A stretch of 64,000 nucleotides of DNA. Source: Pseudomonas sp. JM0905a (GTDB taxonomy: Bacteria > Pseudomonadota > Gammaproteobacteria > Pseudomonadales > Pseudomonadaceae). This document shows positions 62,362 to 64,000 of the stretch, piece after piece. The translations under genes were made by a program, and so were the position numbers. The DNA lies in NCBI RefSeq assembly GCF_014700075.1, contig NZ_JACXBU010000006.1:62001-126000 (forward strand), in the 5' to 3' direction. The notes under the pieces are model-generated. The model worked only from the letters and a program-made list of their open reading frames with translations, was not told where the DNA came from and did not search any database. The first letter of the stretch is position 1. Each line of letters starts with the position of its first letter.

Positions 62362-62392
62362 CCCGCCGCCTCCAACCTTTCCCCGAGCGTCT

Positions 62393-62416
62393 CCCCTCTC
62401 CCTTCAGGGAGAGGGG
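62393..62416. repeat. Hairpin/repeat CCCCTCTCCCT-AGGGAGAGGGG
   Basis: An 11-bp perfect stem with 2-nt loop, followed by a further GGGGGAGAGGG. The same motif type is seen in 48530-48640. Common intergenic repeat; may act as the 3' end of the liv operon. Confidence 0.6.
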
Positions 62417-62466
62417 CCGGGGGAGAGGGCTGTTTGCTCACCCCAGGTCCACCAGGGAGTCCGGAG

Positions 62467-63399
62467 ATGCAAACCCTGCGCTTTTTCACCAACGCCGATG
62501 TCGCCGCCGCGTTGCCTTATCCACAACTGATCGAAGCCCTACGCCATGGCCTGGCTAACCCGGCTGAGGCGCCGGTGCGCGCCTGCCACGCCCTGCCGCA
62601 GGACGCCTCGCTGCTGTGCATGCCGGTCTGGCAGACAGGGCAGGGCGTCGGCGTGAAGCTGGTCACCGTGTTCCCCCACAACGGCGAGAAGGGCCTGCCC
62701 TCGGTCGCCGCGCTGTTCACCCTGTTCGACGACGCCACCGGCAAGCCTCTGGCGGTGCTGGAGGCTTCCGAACTCACCGCCCGGCGTACTGCCTGTACCT
62801 CCGCCCTGGCCGCCAGTGCACTGGTGCGCCACGACGCCAGCCGCCTGCTGGTGGTGGGCATTGGCACCCTGGCCGCGCACATGGTCCGTGCCCATTGCGT
62901 GGTGCGGCCGTACGAGCGTGTGGATATCTGGGGACGCCACTCGGAGAAGGCCGCCGAGCTGGTGCGCACGCTGGCCGCCGAAGGCTACCCCGTGCATGTG
63001 GCGCCCGACCTGCAGACCTGCGCCCAGCAGGCCGATTGCATCAGCTGCGTCACCACCTCCACCTCACCGCTGGTCCTCGGTGACTGGTTGCGGCCGGGGA
63101 CCCACCTCGACCTGGTGGGCGCCTTCCTGCCCAGCATGCGGGAAACCGACAGCGCTGCAGTGGCCCGCTCGCGCGTCGTGGTCGACACCCGCGCCGGTGC
63201 GCTGGAGGAGGCAGGCGACTTGCTCTTCGCCATCGCCGAGGGCGCCATCACCGAGCAAAGCATCCACTTTGAACTGGCCGACCTGCTGCATGGCCGTGGA
63301 CATCGTCAGACCAACAGCGAAATCACCCTGTTCAAGTCAGTGGGCTATGCCCTGGAAGACCTGATTGCGGCGCAGGTGCTGTTGTCCCGTACTGCCTAG
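62467..63399 (+). CDS. Ornithine cyclodeaminase / mu-crystallin family protein
   Basis: 310 residues from ATG 62467 with GGGAG 7 bp upstream. LRFFTNADVAAALPYPQLIE start, then GVKLVTVFPHNGEKGLPSV and DDATGKPLAVLEASELTARRTACTSALA; Rossmann part LLVVGIGTLAAHMVRAHCVV (GxGxxA) and DCISCVTTSTSPLVLGDWL, GTHLDLVGAFLPSMRETD. The family includes ornithine cyclodeaminase and NAD(P)H ketimine reductases (mu-crystallin, Delta1-pyrroline-/piperideine-2-carboxylate reductase). In this context a ketimine reductase giving L-pipecolate is attractive but unproven. Confidence 0.85.
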   Translation: MQTLRFFTNADVAAALPYPQLIEALRHGLANPAEAPVRACHALPQDASLLCMPVWQTGQGVGVKLVTVFPHNGEKGLPSVAALFTLFDDATGKPLAVLEASELTARRTACTSALAASALVRHDASRLLVVGIGTLAAHMVRAHCVVRPYERVDIWGRHSEKAAELVRTLAAEGYPVHVAPDLQTCAQQADCISCVTTSTSPLVLGDWLRPGTHLDLVGAFLPSMRETDSAAVARSRVVVDTRAGALEEAGDLLFAIAEGAITEQSIHFELADLLHGRGHRQTNSEITLFKSVGYALEDLIAAQVLLSRTA

Positions 63400-63409
63400 G
63401 AGCGCTCCT

Positions 63410-63496
63410 TGTGGGGGCGATTTCAATCGCTAAGGGCCGCGCAGCGGCCCCGTGGCAGACGTGCAGTCTGCTCAGCGAATGAATGTGTCCCTACAG
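63410..63496. repeat. REP-type element after the cyclodeaminase gene
   Basis: TTGTGGGGGCGATTTCAATC opens it, GGGCCGCGCAGCGGCCC is a central palindrome, and AGCGAATGAATGTGTCCCTACA closes it. A diverged member of the same family. Confidence 0.65.
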
Positions 63497-63500
63497 GCGT

Positions 63501-63824
63501 TCAGAACTCTTCCTCCTCCGCGGCCTCGGGCAACTTGGCCGCCAACACCTCCACCCGCTCGATCTGTGGCGGCGTGCTGAACAATTCTCCGGCACGTTCC
63601 ATCAAGGCGGCGGCCACCTGGCCGGTCATGTGGGCCTGCAGCCCCCGTTCACTGTCGAAGGCGTCGAAAATGCCGAAACTCTGGGGGCCCATGCGCAAGG
63701 CGAACCAGGCCGTGGTCTCGGGCTCTGCCTGAACCAGCGGCAGGCCGCCACGGAGAAATTCCTCCACTTCGGCGACTTTCCCCGGCCTGGCCTCCAGGCG
63801 TACCAGCAAGGCAACTTTGACCAT
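63501..63824 (-). CDS. ABM-domain (antibiotic-biosynthesis-monooxygenase-like) protein
   Basis: 107 residues, one ferredoxin-like ABM domain: VKVALLVRLEARPGKVAEVE, WFALRMGPQSFGIFDAFDSE, and MTGQVAAALMERAGELFSTPP. Resembles YgiN/quinol-monooxygenase-type small proteins; no cofactor motif to specify the reaction. GAGGAG 9 bp before the ATG. Convergent with the cyclodeaminase gene. Confidence 0.75.
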   Translation of the reverse strand: MVKVALLVRLEARPGKVAEVEEFLRGGLPLVQAEPETTAWFALRMGPQSFGIFDAFDSERGLQAHMTGQVAAALMERAGELFSTPPQIERVEVLAAKLPEAAEEEEF

Positions 63825-63901
63825 GGCCCGATCTCCTCTGTGGTTAGCCAGAGAAGTCTAGGTCCGTGCACAGGCGGGATGGTCCCGCCCGTCCGATGGG
63901 G

Positions 63902-63982
63902 ATATCCACAGATGGACACTCGCGGAGGTAAGGCCTGTACCAGGGCTCTGCCCACAATCTCTGTGAAGCACCTTGTGGATAA
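63902..63982. other. Two DnaA-box-like sites at the right edge
   Basis: ATATCCACA (63902-63910) differs by one base from TTATCCACA, and TGTGGATAA (63974-63982) is a perfect box on the other strand. The rest of 63825-64000 has no gene visible before the edge. Confidence 0.35.
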
Positions 63983-64000
63983 CTTGGTGATACCTGCCTG

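Noticed and set aside
63825-64000. Chromosomal replication origin
   Set aside because: Only two boxes, no AT-rich unwinding region, and no dnaA/rpmH/gidA neighbours.

Overview
The window is about 64 kb of a high-GC gamma-proteobacterial chromosome that reads as Pseudomonas in the broad sense. The order orn-rsgA-motAB on one side and queG-nnr-tsaE-amiB-mutL-miaA-hfq-hflX-hflK-hflC-hisZ-purA, rnr-rlmB, rpsF-rpsR-rplI-dnaB-alr, a 7TM diguanylate cyclase, a YgiQ-type radical SAM protein, a LOG-family gene and azurin on the other matches, from memory, the P. aeruginosa PA4909-PA4955 block read backwards. Several insertions mean it is not P. aeruginosa itself. No phage, insertion sequence, rRNA operon or CRISPR array is visible.

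Layout. 1-3.1 kb: an HDOD protein (cut by the left edge) divergent from the MotA/MotB stator genes. 3.2-6.2 kb: an accessory module (Dabb-like protein, unknown protein, AraC-type regulator, SDR dehydrogenase). 6.3-22.1 kb: housekeeping genes for ribosome assembly, RNA turnover, tRNA modification, cell-wall amidase, mismatch repair, Hfq/HflXKC, HisZ and PurA, mostly in one overlapping + strand series. 22.2-24.6 kb: a chemoreceptor and two identical tRNA-Leu(CAG) genes. 24.8-33.2 kb: rnr-rlmB, the rpsF-rpsR-DUF2232-rplI ribosomal operon, dnaB and alr. 33.3-37.7 kb: diguanylate cyclase and YgiQ. 37.9-40.2 kb: a beta-helix lipoprotein paired with a haem-binding lipoprotein. 40.6-47.4 kb: a three-gene transglutaminase/DUF2126, ATP-grasp/alpha-E, transglutaminase system of unknown product. 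47.6-51.6 kb: MscS, GNAT, DCC protein, LOG protein, a tiny 21-codon ORF, LysE-type exporter and azurin. 51.7-63.4 kb: a nitrogen/amino-acid catabolism block (DUF1338 2-oxoadipate dioxygenase type, LysR, AmaB, AmaA, a five-gene branched-chain-type ABC transporter, and an ornithine cyclodeaminase/mu-crystallin enzyme). 63.5-63.8 kb: an ABM-domain protein.

How it fits together. The right-hand block looks like a lysine/pipecolate-type pathway: an importer, a possible ketimine reductase, pipecolate oxidase (AmaA), aminoadipate-semialdehyde dehydrogenase (AmaB), and a DUF1338 enzyme for the 2-oxoadipate step, with a LysR regulator whose likely operator (ATCAT-N11-ATGAT) lies between lysR and amaB. 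The transporter has a perfect sigma-54 -24/-12 promoter and an NtrC-type dyad upstream.

Two more sigma-54-type promoters lie in front of the chemoreceptor and the transglutaminase/ATP-grasp operon. The latter is the most interesting poorly understood system here: it has peptide-ligase and transglutaminase folds, a probable nitrogen- or stress-linked promoter and no known product. Short inverted repeats of REP type built on a GCGAATGAATTCGC core are scattered only in the right-hand 27 kb and are absent from the left-hand core.
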